Assembly (NCBI RefSeq): GCF_943734655.1
Contig: NC_071355.1
Span: 22,456,268 to 22,520,267 of the forward strand
Direction of reading: 5' to 3'
Length of the DNA: 64,000 nt
Source: Sabethes cyaneus
Taxonomy: Eukaryota; Arthropoda; Insecta; Diptera; Culicidae
Positions 32,590 through 43,189 of this stretch are shown piece by piece; position 1 is the stretch's first letter; each line of letters begins with the position of its first letter. The position numbers and the translations under genes are program-made. The notes under the pieces are model-generated. The model was not told the DNA's origin and did not search any database. It saw only the letters and a program-made list of their open reading frames with translations.

Positions 32590-34965
32590 CTACTTCAGCA
32601 TAAAACCGAGGGGGCTCCTGCTGTTTCAAGCACTCGTCCGCATTCAACTCGGTCTTGGGCCACTCGTCACCAATTTCCTAGTCGTCTCAGATGTCGCAAA
32701 TCGCTTTCGAGCTTGTCGAGCCATTGTGCACGGTGGCCCCTCCTGTTTCTGGTGCCGGTGGGGTTGTTTAAGAGAACTATTTTCGTTGCACTATCGTCCG
32801 GCATCCTTACGACGTGTCCGGCCCACCGTAGCCTGCTAACTTTCGCTAGTTGTACGATGGGAGTCTCCCCAAGCAGTGCCTATAGGTCGTGATTCATGCG
32901 CCTCCGCCACTCTCAGTTTTCAGTTTGTACTCCGCCAAATATCGTCCGCAACAGTTTCCGCTCGAACATGGCAAGGGCGCGTATGTCCTCCGTGAGCAGC
33001 GTTATGACTTCAAGTCCATAAAGAACTACCGGTCTAATAAGGGTTTTGTACATTACACGGTGTTACACGGAAAAAATACTTCTCAAATGACCTAGTGTAC
33101 GTTGTTAGTCACACCTAGTACATCATCAAAACACATTTGAAATCTTCCTACTACCCTCAAAATTTCAAGTTATTGCAAAAAAACGTTTTTTGGCTAAGTG
33201 CACACATAGTATCATGAATAACTCAATAAGTTTTCAAGCAATTTTAGGTTTTTTTATACATTTTCGGAAAACTTAGAGGACAAGCTTTCAGAATATATAC
33301 ACATTCACTATGGTTCTACAAAAGTTACACGAGATTTTTTCAATTAAATATGAAATTTAACTACAAAAATGAAATTTTTCTCACTTTAGGGGTCCTTAAA
33401 GTGACCCTAAAAAAGACCCACATTCCTGAGCTCAACATCACTTGTTTTATATTCAATCCTAAGACTTTGGTCAAAATTTCAGCCAAATCGGTCAACATTT
33501 GCAAATTTGAGACCATTTTTAAGAGTTGTAGAATTTGTTGCTTCTCATATATCACCCGCCTAATCTTACATCGTGTACAAGATGCTTAGTTGTAAGTTCG
33601 ATCCAATGCAGCTCTGATCAGTTTCGTCACTTTGTCCGGATAATCGTGTTCGTGGATTATCTGCCATAGCTTGTCTCGATCGACTGTATCATATGCTGCT
33701 TTGAAATGAATAAAGATGTGATGCGAGGGCACGTTGTCCCAAGCAACACAGCTTGTTATCGAACAGTATAATATTACATATATCAGAACATCTCTATTAC
33801 CTGAAAAGCGCAAAAAATTTAAGTCTAATGAAACAAGAATTGAAAGAAGTATGTATCAGGTTATTTTATACAAATTTAAAACGTTATTATAGCATAAGCT
33901 ACAACTTGTTCTTTCAGTAGTTTAAATTTAGTAATGGAGACATAATAAATACTTCGTGTTGACATGTTGACAAAACAAACATTATACATTTGATATGAGC
34001 TGTCAAATAAATTCATATTATCCCAAAACATCTCAAAACCTTAATAATAACGACATATGTTTTCAAAGTACGTTTATAGTACTCTTAAGCGACTACTTTC
34101 CAGGAATATTCTTTTCTAACTTGTTTTGAGTGTTACTTGGGGTACTCCCGACATTTCTGCAACATCTGTCGGATAGTAAAAATTTGGTCCGTAGTTGCGC
34201 GAGCCCCCATGAAACCCGCCTGATAATTCCCTACGAAACCTTGTGCTATCGGTGACAGCCGGCGTAACAGGATCTGGAAGAGTACCTTGTAGGCGGCGTT
34301 TACCAGCGTAATACCGCGGTAGTTGTAGCAGTTAGCCGATCACCCTTTTTGTAGATGGGACAAACCACTCCTTCCATCCATTCCTCCAGTAACTTTTCCT
34401 CCTCCCAAATCCTCGAAATAACCCAGTGTAGAGCTTTTACTAGCGTTTCTCCGCCATGTTTATAAAGCTCTGCCGGTAGGCGGTCCTTCCCAGCGACTTT
34501 ATTGGTCTTCAGCAGCCCGATTTCTCGACTTCTTAGAGACAGGTGCTAGGACATTACTATCTTCCATGGGTGCTCCTAGGTTAATTTCCGCGCCATTCAT
34601 CGAAGAACTGCTTCCACCTGTCGACCACCTCGCGCTCGTTTGTAATTAGATTCCCTCCCTCGTCCCTACACTTGTCATGTTTCGGTGTGTAGCCCTTCTA
34701 AGTTTGGTCCCCCTTCTCATAAAACTTGCGCGTGTCATTAGCTCGGAATAGGTGTTCTAATTCTTCACGATCTCCTTTTGGCGGTTTTTTGTCCTCAGGA
34801 TCGTGGTCAACTTGTGCCTAGTCCGTCGGTATTTGGCCAGGTTCTCTCTAGTGGCAATACGTAGATAATTATTCCAAGCAGTTTTTTCCCCTCCACCGCT
34901 TGTTGGCATTCCCCATCAAACCAATCATTGTGTGTACTTCTAGGCTGAATACCTAGTGCCTACTC
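32590..34965 (-). pseudogene. RTE-like non-LTR element, family 3, split by insertions
   Basis: Minus-strand pieces in order: linker (34960-34550), RT start NYRGITLVNAAYKVLFQILL, PIAQGFVGNYQAGFMGARA, DQIFTIRQMLQKCREYP (34330-34145), HIFIHFKAAYDTVDRDKLWQ and DKVTKLIRAALDRT (33735-33590), and C-terminus TLIRPVVLYGLEVITLLTED, SRLRWAGHVVRMPDDSATKI (33065-32780). A MITE (33738-34141) interrupts it, and the RT catalytic part is missing, with 33075-33589 replaced by unrelated A/T-rich sequence. Stops and frameshifts are frequent. A plus-strand relative at 57.0-57.4 kb shows the uninterrupted sequence at the MITE site. Confidence 0.82.
33738..34141. mobile_element. 404-bp MITE with CCCAAGYAACAC ends
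   Basis: Ends CCCAAGCAACACAGCTTGTT and, inward from the right, CCCAAGTAACACTCAAAACA. It sits between CACGTTGT and GTACTCCCGAC. The uninterrupted relative at 57181-57192 reads CACGTTGTACTCCCGAC on the same strand, so the insertion is precise and duplicated GT (33736-33737 and 34142-34143). No coding capacity. The outer CCCA-AACAC words resemble the foldback element at 57971-58505. Confidence 0.75.
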
Positions 34966-35100
34966 TACGTCTCAAAATCCAGCGGTTGACGGCAGATGGC
35001 GTGGCAGCGGCATACGCTAGAAAACATGACCAAGATGATCAACGAATCGCAGAACATTAGAAAAGAAGACATAGGTGGAGGAACATTCCTGCACCATTGA
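34966..35100 (+). pseudogene. Small plus-strand fragment of RTE-like family 1
   Basis: CTCAAAATCCAGCGGTTGAC onward reads IQRLTADGVAAAYARKHDQ and RIAEH, matching the linker at 49240-49310 of the family 1 copy. It is head to head with the 5' end of the family 3 element. Confidence 0.65.
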
Positions 35101-35480
35101 AACAATTGTGAGAGTTTGGGTGGTTTACAGTTTTTGGTCACTTGAACAAGTTCTTAACAAGCAATTTGTCAAGCCCAACTGGTCGGTGTGAAATCAGCTC
35201 GTAAAACAATGTTTTACTCTACGTTCTGAAATTGAATATGTACTGCAAAAATTTACTTGACTGATTTTAGTCTCGGAAGTTATGGATCACCTGTGCTACC
35301 ATAGGACAGAAAGGAATCTTTGAATTCCCTGGCAATGAGTAAAAAGGATACCTATGGTGTAATGAGACATTAAAAATGTATACGACGGAATTATAACGGT
35401 TTCGTTAATCGTCAGGTGCTTTCATTTAATTTTGATATCGTTATTTACAGCAAAAAAAACCGTTGGTTAGTAGCAGAGGT
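35101..35480. other. Intergenic, nothing recognised
   Basis: No reading frame or repeat boundary was found. Confidence 0.4.
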
Positions 35481-35488
35481 AATCTACT

Positions 35489-35648
35489 TACAGAGACTAT
35501 AGATTACAGAGGTGCCAAGACACTCAAAAACCGCTAAGTTTTGAACGAAAGCGGAGAGTTACCTTTATTTATGATGTACTCTCCGTTTTGTTTCAAAATT
35601 TAGTGGATGTTGAGTGTCTCGGCGCCTCTGTAATTTATAGTCTCTGTA
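35489..35648. mobile_element. Palindromic MITE with 8-bp target-site duplication (copy 2)
   Basis: 160 bp, termini TACAGAGACTATAG and TATAGTCTCTGTA, flanked by perfect AATCTACT repeats (35481-35488 and 35649-35656). It is the same family as 11219-11379. Confidence 0.88.
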
Positions 35649-35687
35649 AATCTACTAGTTCATTGAATTTTAAATCAGACTGAATGG

Positions 35688-35754
35688 GCCATATGAATAG
35701 AACAGTTTACTTTGCTTCCTCCATAGCAAAGCAAACGGTTTTATTCATACGGGC
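35688..35754. repeat. Imperfect 67-nt hairpin
   Basis: CCATATGAATAGAACAGTTT near 35689 pairs with AAACGGTTTTATTCATACGG near 35733; the stem continues through AGCAAAG across a short CCTCCAT loop. This is small for a MITE; it could be a remnant or a structured RNA. It lies about 100 bp past the ZNF-D stop codon. Confidence 0.4.
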
Positions 35755-35857
35755 TAATGAATAAATTAATTTGGATTTATCTAGACCGTAACAGGTCTTT
35801 GATTAGATCAAATTTCGTGTAGGTACATTTGATACTTTGGATACATAATAAATAAAA

Positions 35858-37037
35858 TTACTTCATTGAATTAGTTATTTTCGCAGCATTGCCATGCCTG
35901 TCCAGATGCTTCTTGAACAGTACCTTGGAAACAAATGTTTTTTCGCAGACATGGCACTGATGGGGTCTCACATTTCTGGTGTGAAGCAGCATGTGATGTT
36001 CTAGTTTTCCCGGAAGCACAAATTCCTTATCGCATATGTCACATTTGTGTGGTTTTAAGCCAGCATGAACCAGCTTATGGCGTTGAAAGTGCTTAAGGCG
36101 AATGAATTCTTTATCACACTCACCACATTTGAAGTGTTGTTTGACTTGATCGTGGGTTAACATGTGCCGCTTCATGTTACCACTTTGAACAAATTCCTTA
36201 CCACATGCACTGCAACTGTACGGTCGGACTCCGGTGTGAATGCGCATATGGCGCGCCAGATGACCATTTTCAATGAATTCCTTTCCACACACCTCACATT
36301 TATACCGCCGTACCGGACCTTTGTGGTTCTTTACGTGCCTCAAGAAGTGGCCGGTTTGAAAGTATTTTTTACCGCACAAGCCACACTTGTGCGGGCGACT
36401 TTTGTGAGATAACACATGCCGCTCAAAGTTATCGATTTGCATGAACAATTTGCCACATTCATCACATTTGAAGTACTGGTGCCTTTTGAAAAAACCAACG
36501 TCCGGTTCGGAGTTTTCAGAAGGCATTGATTCTTCCGCCAGTTCAGCCGTTGGTTGTTCATTTGGCGGTTCAGTAGGTTCTTCCGTAGAAACTTCCTCAA
36601 GACATTGAGAATACTGATCTTCGCATTCCGTGTCAACTATTTCTGTTTTAATTTGAATTGCGCTGGGTGATGGAGATCTGGTAAATTCTGAATCTGGGTC
36701 TAGATTAGGACTGGTTTCTTTCAGTGGTTTTTCGACCAAGCCAAATTTGTTGTTTTTCAAAAACTCTTCCGTCTTTTGGCATTGATCCCGAAAACGAGCC
36801 GCTATCGTTAAATTATTTAAGCACGTCTGGCAGATGTCCTTCGACAGGAAATCTTGTTCTGAAATCTAAGTTAAAGGTGAGAAAACTGTTTACGTTACCA
36901 TTTTAAAAGTTCAATACCAGAATGCCTCCGTAGTGCGATAGCATATCACAAATTTGGCTTTCAAACTCCAACAGCGTACCGAAGACATTCGACATTTCGA
37001 TGTCCTCTGCGAGACAGCACCTGCACCATCCCGGCAT
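35858..37037 (-). CDS. ZNF-D: ZAD-type C2H2 zinc-finger protein, seven fingers
   Basis: Exons 37037-36918 and 36865-35858 with a 52-nt phase-0 intron (GTATTG...TTAG); 375 aa. The ZAD has WCRCC in exon 1 (MPGWCRCCLAEDIEMSNVFG) and CQTC in exon 2, with the usual LTIAARFRDQC helix. The linker is acidic and Pro/Glu-rich (EEPTEPPNEQPTAELAEE) and contains IKTEIVD. Seven fingers follow (CDEC, CGLC, CEVC, CSAC, CGEC, CDIC, CHVC) and a short tail. Several linkers between fingers are non-canonical (HKGPVRRYK, HDQVKQHFK, HTRNVRPHQ). I assigned exon 1 from the ZAD match and the splice signals. Confidence 0.9.
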
Positions 37038-37278
37038 GATTTCCAAAAGCTAGATGGCCTTTTAACACGATCAAAGCTTCGAAGACAACACGGGTTAAGT
37101 GGAGAATATGTACCGAAAACACTTTTCTGTTTTTCGTACTCGGCACTTCTAAAGTGATTAATTCCGATTCCGGATTGGACTGGGTTCTGCTCCCTGTTCA
37201 GCATTCAGCCTCGGGCAAAAATTTTTTACACCTTTGTTGACACTTTTGACAGATCTGTCAAATTTCGTCTCTTCGAGA

Positions 37279-37493
37279 CAGAGCTGCCATAAATACAGAT
37301 ATTTGTGCATGCATAAATTTGGGATCCTACCGTTTTCTCCGGAGTATTTATTTTCTCGATCTAATCTTTTAAATAACATATGGACTACTTTAAAATTCAG
37401 GAACATTAGTAGAGCCAGACATCACAGCAACTGAAATAATTGATGGGTCCCAAATTTATGCATGCACAAATATCTGTATTTGTGGCAGCTCTG
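37279..37493. mobile_element. 215-bp MITE with CAGAGCTGCC ends (copy 1)
   Basis: Inverted ends of about 46 bp (CAGAGCTGCCATAAATACAG and its complement), joined by TGCATGCATAAATTTGGGA. The flanks CTTCGAGA (37271-37278) and CTTCGACA (37494-37501) form an 8-bp duplication with one mismatch, so this is a hAT-type non-autonomous element. It lies 240 bp upstream of the ZNF-D start codon. Copy 2 is at 55519-55749. Confidence 0.83.
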
Positions 37494-37501
37494 CTTCGAC
37501 A

Positions 37502-38122
37502 TTCGAAAGTTTCGAAGAATCGAAAGAATCGGAAGAATCGCAAATGTCGCAAATCGAACGAGGAATGCCCGGAATGCCAAATATTTCGAAAAATGCTATC
37601 GCCATCGGTACTGCTTGAAAATCTTGACTGGACATACAGCTCGGTAATTGGCTTTATAATCGTCATATAGACAAAAGTAATGTCGCGGTGGATATTATAT
37701 GATATAATAATATAATGCATCGGCTCTTGGTTCGGCCAGCATTAAATTCAGAAAATTACCATAATATTTTAAAAGTATTTGGCATCTCTGCCCGGCTTAG
37801 GAAAAGGGAAAACCAGGAAAACGGGAAGTATTTATAAACAGTGAGGAGAGGAAAAGCAGGAAAATAAGTAGCCAGCAGTAAGTAACCAAGTTAAGCAAAG
37901 TAAAATCTTGCTGCTATATCCACTTTCAGAAATTGACCTGTTGCTTTTTTATTCAAAGGACCAAGTGGCCATCTGATGTTGTATCTTATGGCTGGACCAT
38001 GTCTTTAAACCTATTGGTTTTTTAATAGTTAGCAACCTATACCTAAGTCAAATATCAAAACAAAAACTTGCAGCTTTCGTTTTACTTAGTGGTTGCTTGT
38101 ATAGCAGGAGCTGAAACCTAAA
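37502..38122. other. Intergenic between ZNF-D and ZNF-F (divergent)
   Basis: Starts with a GAAGAATCG-type short repeat (37510-37550). No gene is recognised. The 1.1 kb between the two start codons must hold both promoters. Confidence 0.4.
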
Positions 38123-38925
38123 ATGGATACCCCCGACTGCATTAAACTAGAACCTCTTCCTAACGACATCGAGGTAGAGGTGGATATAAAGGTTGACGAG
38201 GGAAGCACTAGCAAGGCAGCTGAGAGCCTTCAGCAGGAGATTCGGTTCGAGTGCAACGTTTGCGGCAAGGAAGTGAAGAATCTGCGAAGGCACAAACGGA
38301 CCCACACGGACAAACGACGTTATCAGTGCGAGCTTTGTGGCAAGGTCGTTAAAAATATACATGTACACATGCTGAATCATAAGGACATCGAGCGTCGGTT
38401 TGAATGTGAATTTTGTGACAAAAAGTTTACCAAGAAGAGTCATATCGATCGACACCGAGAAATTCATACCGGAAATCGGCCACACAAGTGTGGAATGTGT
38501 GGACTGGCATTCATTACCAACAGTGACCTGGCGCAGCACGAGCGAATACATACTCGGGAACGGGCGCATCCCTGCGATATTTGCGGAAGAGACTTCATTC
38601 GTATCAGTGATCTGCGGCATCACAGACGAATTCATACCGGCGAACGACCGTACAGTTGTACGGTGTGCGGCGAGGACTTCTATCGCAATAATCATCTGAA
38701 GCGACATCAAAAGAAGCACGAGCGATTGGAACCGCCGGCAAAACGCGGCCGTAAGAAAAGGGTACGGAAGAGTAGGGGGTTTCTCTTTAAAAGGTCTGAC
38801 GACAGTCATTTTAACAATTTCAGGATATATCGGAATACATGTCAAAGGAAGCTTACGAATTATACAAATTGGCAAATCAACTGAGCAACAACGAGGCCTG
38901 CCTTCCGGCCCAGGCGAATGTATAA
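38123..38925 (+). CDS. ZNF-F: C2H2 zinc-finger protein with two short-spaced fingers
   Basis: The first exon is 38123-38761; a second exon 38824-38925 is proposed through a 62-nt intron (GTACGG...TTCAG), giving 246 aa that end in a charged helix-like tail (DISEYMSKEAYELYKLANQL). Without splicing the frame runs to 38884 with a less protein-like tail. Another donor (GTAAGA at 38751) would give a third C-terminus. No ZAD. The N-terminus has IKLEPL and DIKVDEG. Fingers 1 and 2 (CNVCGKEVKNLRRHKRTH and CELCGKVVKNIHVHMLNH) have nine residues between the second Cys and first His instead of 12; fingers 3-6 are canonical. A basic KRGRKKR stretch after the last finger is a likely nuclear localisation signal. 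Confidence 0.85.
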
Positions 38926-40199
38926 TGGAATCGGCCAAAGCTGTCGTCTGTAGTCTAACATCTTAGGTCGGTTATTTAATTCAAACGAGACATACATGAA
39001 ATAGGGTAGATGGACCAAAGATGGATGGATATATATGTCATCAATGTAGACAAATTAATATATAAATATCAAAATAGCGAAAAACGCATAATTTGCCCAA
39101 GTTCTACGGTTGAACGTTTTCCGTATTTTACGTATTATTTGTCATACCAATACGGAATGATTTCAGACATTTAAAATGGGTAAGAAAAATACATCACGAT
39201 AATAGGTACATTCTTACGAATTTGTGGTAATAAAGCAGTTTAAAATTTTCCCCTGTAACGCTAAGAATCTAATTTATGAAATTTGTTATGCAATTACCTT
39301 GTATGGGTCCCTTAAAGTCACTTTGTTTTTAAACAATAAAACTACATTCATAGGTTGAGAAATGATCGAATCATCAGTGCTCAAAATCTATCCGATTTTG
39401 TGACACTCGGATTTTTAGGTTTTTAGAACTAAGTTTCAATTTTTGAAGCATTGGAATTATCCTATTGTCTTGTAACACGTGCAACACGTCCTCTCATAGT
39501 GCAAACAAAACCCTTGTCCACTGTCGTCCACCAGCCACTTCCAAATCTGTCTCCTTTTCGGTAAGCCCTATATAAAGCAAGATGAAACCTTTTTTACGTT
39601 TTTAGACTTCCCTCTTGTCAATAGTCACCCTATCCCGCTTCCAGAACCCCGTTTTGTCATCCAGCCACTTGTACACCTGCTGGCCTCTTGCAAGAGAAAC
39701 TCACTCCTTTACCCATTTGAAACTTCCTCCCCTTCCCCTATTGTAAGAAAACAAATCCACCCTCTTATCAATGCAGGGGCTTGATTCTTTTATGTCAAAG
39801 AACAAGTTTGTGCCAAGTTTAATGAAGAACCGACCAGGCCGTCCGGAGTTATGGCGGAACATACATCCATGCTTACGTTCCTCGTCCCCCCTCTGTTGAC
39901 CCACAATCAGCGCTCTTTCTGTCACGTTGCCAATTATGTATCTGTTTGCTCTCTAAAAATCCCTATAACGGAAAAGAAACAAAGCCATTTTTCCATACAT
40001 CCTTCATCAGTGGACTGCCAATCAGTCTAAATGCAAGAGGAACGCACAACGCAACCCCTTTTACTTATTTGGAACCTTTTCTCAAACCCCGGTGCTGTTT
40101 TCCTTATGTCAAGGAACATGTGTGCTAAAGTTTGGTGGAGAACGGTCAAGGCGTTCTGGACTTATGACGGAACATTGTGGACTGACTGTACATACAAAC
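38926..40199. other. Intergenic with diverged duplicated repeat
   Basis: No gene. A block around 39795-39870 (ATGTCAAAGAACAAGT..., CCAGGCCGTCCGGAGTTATG) recurs diverged at 40107-40180 (ATGTCAAGGAACATGT..., CAAGGCGTTCTGGACTTATG), so this is probably an old repeat family of unknown class. Confidence 0.4.
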
Positions 40200-40589
40200 C
40201 TGAGAGAGAGTCGCGGAGACGGTCTTCTTTTTCTTATGCTTTGGCTGTTCTTCTTCTTCCTATTACGTTTGCTTTCATTTTCGGGCAAATAAATGAAACT
40301 TGTGCGTGAACATCTCATTGGACGTGTGAAGTGTGCATTTTATAATAACATATTTTGGTGTTAATTGTCACACGGGCATTTCAGTTTTTGCAAAAATGTT
40401 AATTTACAATTGAGACAAACAAGACTAATTCAATTCCGAATGTGTTTTTCAAAAAAACACCGGCAGAAAACTTATGAGAATTAACAATACTTTTCCATTT
40501 TGGGACAACGATAACGACTGGCTGCATTTGACAGATCGTACTGGCTGCATTTGACGTTAGAATTTTTCCTCTTCGCGAATCTCTCTCAG
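40200..40589. mobile_element. 390-bp hAT-type MITE with CTGAGAGAGA ends (copy 1)
   Basis: Ends CTGAGAGAGAGTCGCGGAG and, inward from the right, CTGAGAGAGATTCGCGAAG. The flanks are ATACAAAC on both sides (40192-40199 and 40590-40597), a perfect 8-bp duplication. Copy 2 is at 56623-56986. Confidence 0.87.
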
Positions 40590-40597
40590 ATACAAAC

Positions 40598-41337
40598 TCG
40601 TGTTCGTTTTAGATTGATAGTTCGGTGATAGAACTTAGGTATATTTTTTTGGACATGCCTCATATACTCATATACATATATGGAGTGCCAAACTTTACAG
40701 TTAATTTTTTAATAATTCTTCTCTGACAGCTAAAAATGCTGAATATGTACAAAAAAATCAGAAAATTATTTCTGTTCGTTTTATTGATAATCGATCAGAA
40801 AACAACTGCGATTTAATCGATTATCGAGATTATCGATCATCAGTACACAACCTACACACACAACAGCAACAAAGGCATCAGCAGGACGCATCCATGTAGC
40901 ATAACAGCTGATGAAGCGGCTGAAGTCGCTGAAGTTGATGCAAATGCGGCAAATGCAAAGTGTGAGAAAAAGGAGATAAATCCAGCTATTTATTTACAGT
41001 GACTTTTCTTGAATGTACAATAATAGATTTATTAGGTGCTAAACTCGCTAAATTACAAAGATTGATGTGCTTTACAAATTGGATTACCGGAAATACCGTT
41101 ATGATAACATAAACAGGTTCCAAATACGTATCAAAATTTGATGCCTGATTTCAAAGGTAAGAACGGTTGATATGAGTATAAAACAAAATTTAGTTTGGTA
41201 TTTAATACCAAAGTTTAATTTAAATTAATGGCTCTATTTTCGATGGTTTTAGTTAACTGATTGGGCAAGACCGGGATGATTTACTTTTAACCAGCATCAA
41301 TCAAGTTTTCAAGTGCAATATTTACCAACAAAGAACA
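40598..41337. other. Intergenic upstream of ZNF-G
   Basis: No gene recognised. ATCGATTATCGAGATTATCGAT-like palindromic sequence occurs at 40817-40840. Confidence 0.4.
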
Positions 41338-42423
41338 ATGGATACAGAAATTTCTACTTTTAAATTCAAATCAGAAAATAGCGATGACATGTATTCTGAT
41401 CAAGAAGCTCCTTTTGCAGAAGTACCCACTGGCACTAGTGACACAAAAACTGAACACAAGTTATTGAATTTAACCTGTGAATTCCAATCAGAAGATCGTG
41501 CCGAATTTTGCATAAAGCTGGAACCTTCGGCTGCACAAGTACCCACTGACACTGGCACGGAAATTAAACAAAATCTTTTGAATTCAGCTTGTGAATTCAA
41601 ATCAGAAGATAGTGTCGAATTCTATACAGAGCTAGAAGCACCAGCTGCCGAAACAACCCCTGGCACTAGTGACGGGACAAAGCACAAGCGAGCCGAGCGT
41701 TCTTACGAATGTAAACCTTGCGGCAAAACGTTTAAACAAATTAAAAACTTTCAACGCCATATGCGCCTGCACAGAGGCGAGCGCCCGTTTCGGTGCGATT
41801 TGTGCGACAAAGGTTTCCTGTGTAACGGCGAGCTGACTCGCCACAAAATTACCCACCTTGGCAAGCGCTGCCACGAGTGTTCGGTGTGTGGAAAAGCATT
41901 TTTCCGGAAAAATAACCTTACCCAGCATCAGTTGATACACAACACAGAACGTCCGCATTCGTGTGAATTTTGCGGTAACGGTTACCTAACGGCCAGAGAT
42001 TTGGAACGACACCGGCGTAAGCATACCGGTGTCCGACCGTATAAATGTGCAGAGTGTGGCAAAGAGTTTTCCGCGAGCGGTGACCGCTTGCAGCACATGC
42101 GTACCCATTCCGGCGAACGACCGTATCAGTGCGGTGTGTGTGGGAAGGAGTTCGTCCGCGCAAGCCACCTTGCGCGGCACAGCCGTACGCACACGGGTGA
42201 ACGACCGTACCGGTGTGAAGAGTGTGGTAAAGCGTTTCGCTCCTGCAGCGATTTGTCACGTCATAGGCGCACCCATTCCGTCAAACGCCAGTGTGGTGTC
42301 TGTAAACAAGAGTTTATCAGGATAACGCAGTTGGAGCGGCATTATCGGGACACTTCCCACGGTGCGGAAAGCACACCGGCAGTGAAAGTAGAGCCTCTTC
42401 TGGAAGAACAAATGCCATTGTGA
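41338..42423 (+). CDS. ZNF-G: C2H2 zinc-finger protein with triplicated acidic N-terminal repeat
   Basis: Single exon, 361 aa. Residues about 10-122 are three tandem repeats of about 39 residues, each with F(K/Q)SE(N/D), an acidic middle, an APxA-PTGT element and a Lys-rich end followed by LLN-CE. At DNA level each repeat starts near GAATTCAAATCAGAAGATAG-like sequence (41362, 41479, 41596). Eight C2H2 fingers follow (CKPC, CDLC, CSVC, CEFC, CAEC, CGVC, CEEC, CGVC); the last has an H-x5-H ending. The tail carries VKVEPLLEE. No ZAD is seen, nor an upstream exon that could supply one. A nuclear regulator is inferred; the repeats might be an activation or interaction region. Confidence 0.92.
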   Translation: MDTEISTFKFKSENSDDMYSDQEAPFAEVPTGTSDTKTEHKLLNLTCEFQSEDRAEFCIKLEPSAAQVPTDTGTEIKQNLLNSACEFKSEDSVEFYTELEAPAAETTPGTSDGTKHKRAERSYECKPCGKTFKQIKNFQRHMRLHRGERPFRCDLCDKGFLCNGELTRHKITHLGKRCHECSVCGKAFFRKNNLTQHQLIHNTERPHSCEFCGNGYLTARDLERHRRKHTGVRPYKCAECGKEFSASGDRLQHMRTHSGERPYQCGVCGKEFVRASHLARHSRTHTGERPYRCEECGKAFRSCSDLSRHRRTHSVKRQCGVCKQEFIRITQLERHYRDTSHGAESTPAVKVEPLLEEQMPL

Positions 42424-42524
42424 GTGTTTAAGTATCCTAGTCTAGCTAGCTGGTGACCTAAGAGAAATATAAAGTAATTTAGAAAGAATAGTACAATCTA
42501 TGTAATATCCAAGTGAACAGTTTA

Positions 42525-43150
42525 AAAATAGGCAGGAACGAGTCCTCTTACTCGTATTGTGCGCGGTGACTGGAGATCCGATTTATATGAACTCATCAAC
42601 CTACCAACTTCCAGTTCGTTGCCCTTAATAGTTTCTATCCGTGGGAGATGAAGGCTATTTTCTCTGGAGTCTCTCCCCACCATTTAAGGCATTGATTTGC
42701 AACCCAATCCTCCTAGCCTCTGTTTTTAGTCTAAAGTAGATTGCCTCCGCCGTCTCCGAGTTTCTAGTAACAATGTCAAGGTTGTCTGCGACCGGTAGGG
42801 GTTGGCTAATTTTGCCGAAGACCGCTTCTCTCGTGTTTCGGTGTCCGCTCGCCGGATCACACCTTTGATAGCCTTTAAAGTTTTTTTTGAGCGTGTAGGT
42901 GGAATACGAAGGTTATGAAAGAATTTTTTTTCACGATTACATTCCACTATCAATTTTATTCACGACAGATTTCGCCTACCACTTGCAGCAGGCGTCATCT
43001 ATCTGTTTTCGAACCATGTTCGCATGCATACTCGCTCCAGCGTAGTTTTGATCAGGCGTCAATTAGTCCGGAAAAACGTTCTCATGCATTATTTATCATA
43101 GCTGTTTATGTTCGACTGTCTCGTATGCTGCCCTGAAATCCAGTTCTTCA
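42525..43150 (-). pseudogene. Decayed RTE-like RT fragments
   Basis: Minus strand: ELDFRAAYETVEHKQL, two stops, IMHENVFPD (43145-43050); then KGVIRRADTETRE and NSETAEAIYFRLKTEARRIG (42880-42690), then GNELEV and a decayed EFVYLGSLVT segment (42620-42560). The pieces are in RT order with deletions. The family is near families 2 and 3. Confidence 0.72.
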
Positions 43151-43189
43151 ACTCGAGCGCAAGTGCTGGATAAGGTGGAAGATTGTCGG

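Noticed and set aside
40031..40309. 92-codon frame with a hydrophobic stretch
   Set aside because: It starts in a diverged repeat and ends inside the 40200-40589 MITE; overlapping frames in the region are equally open.
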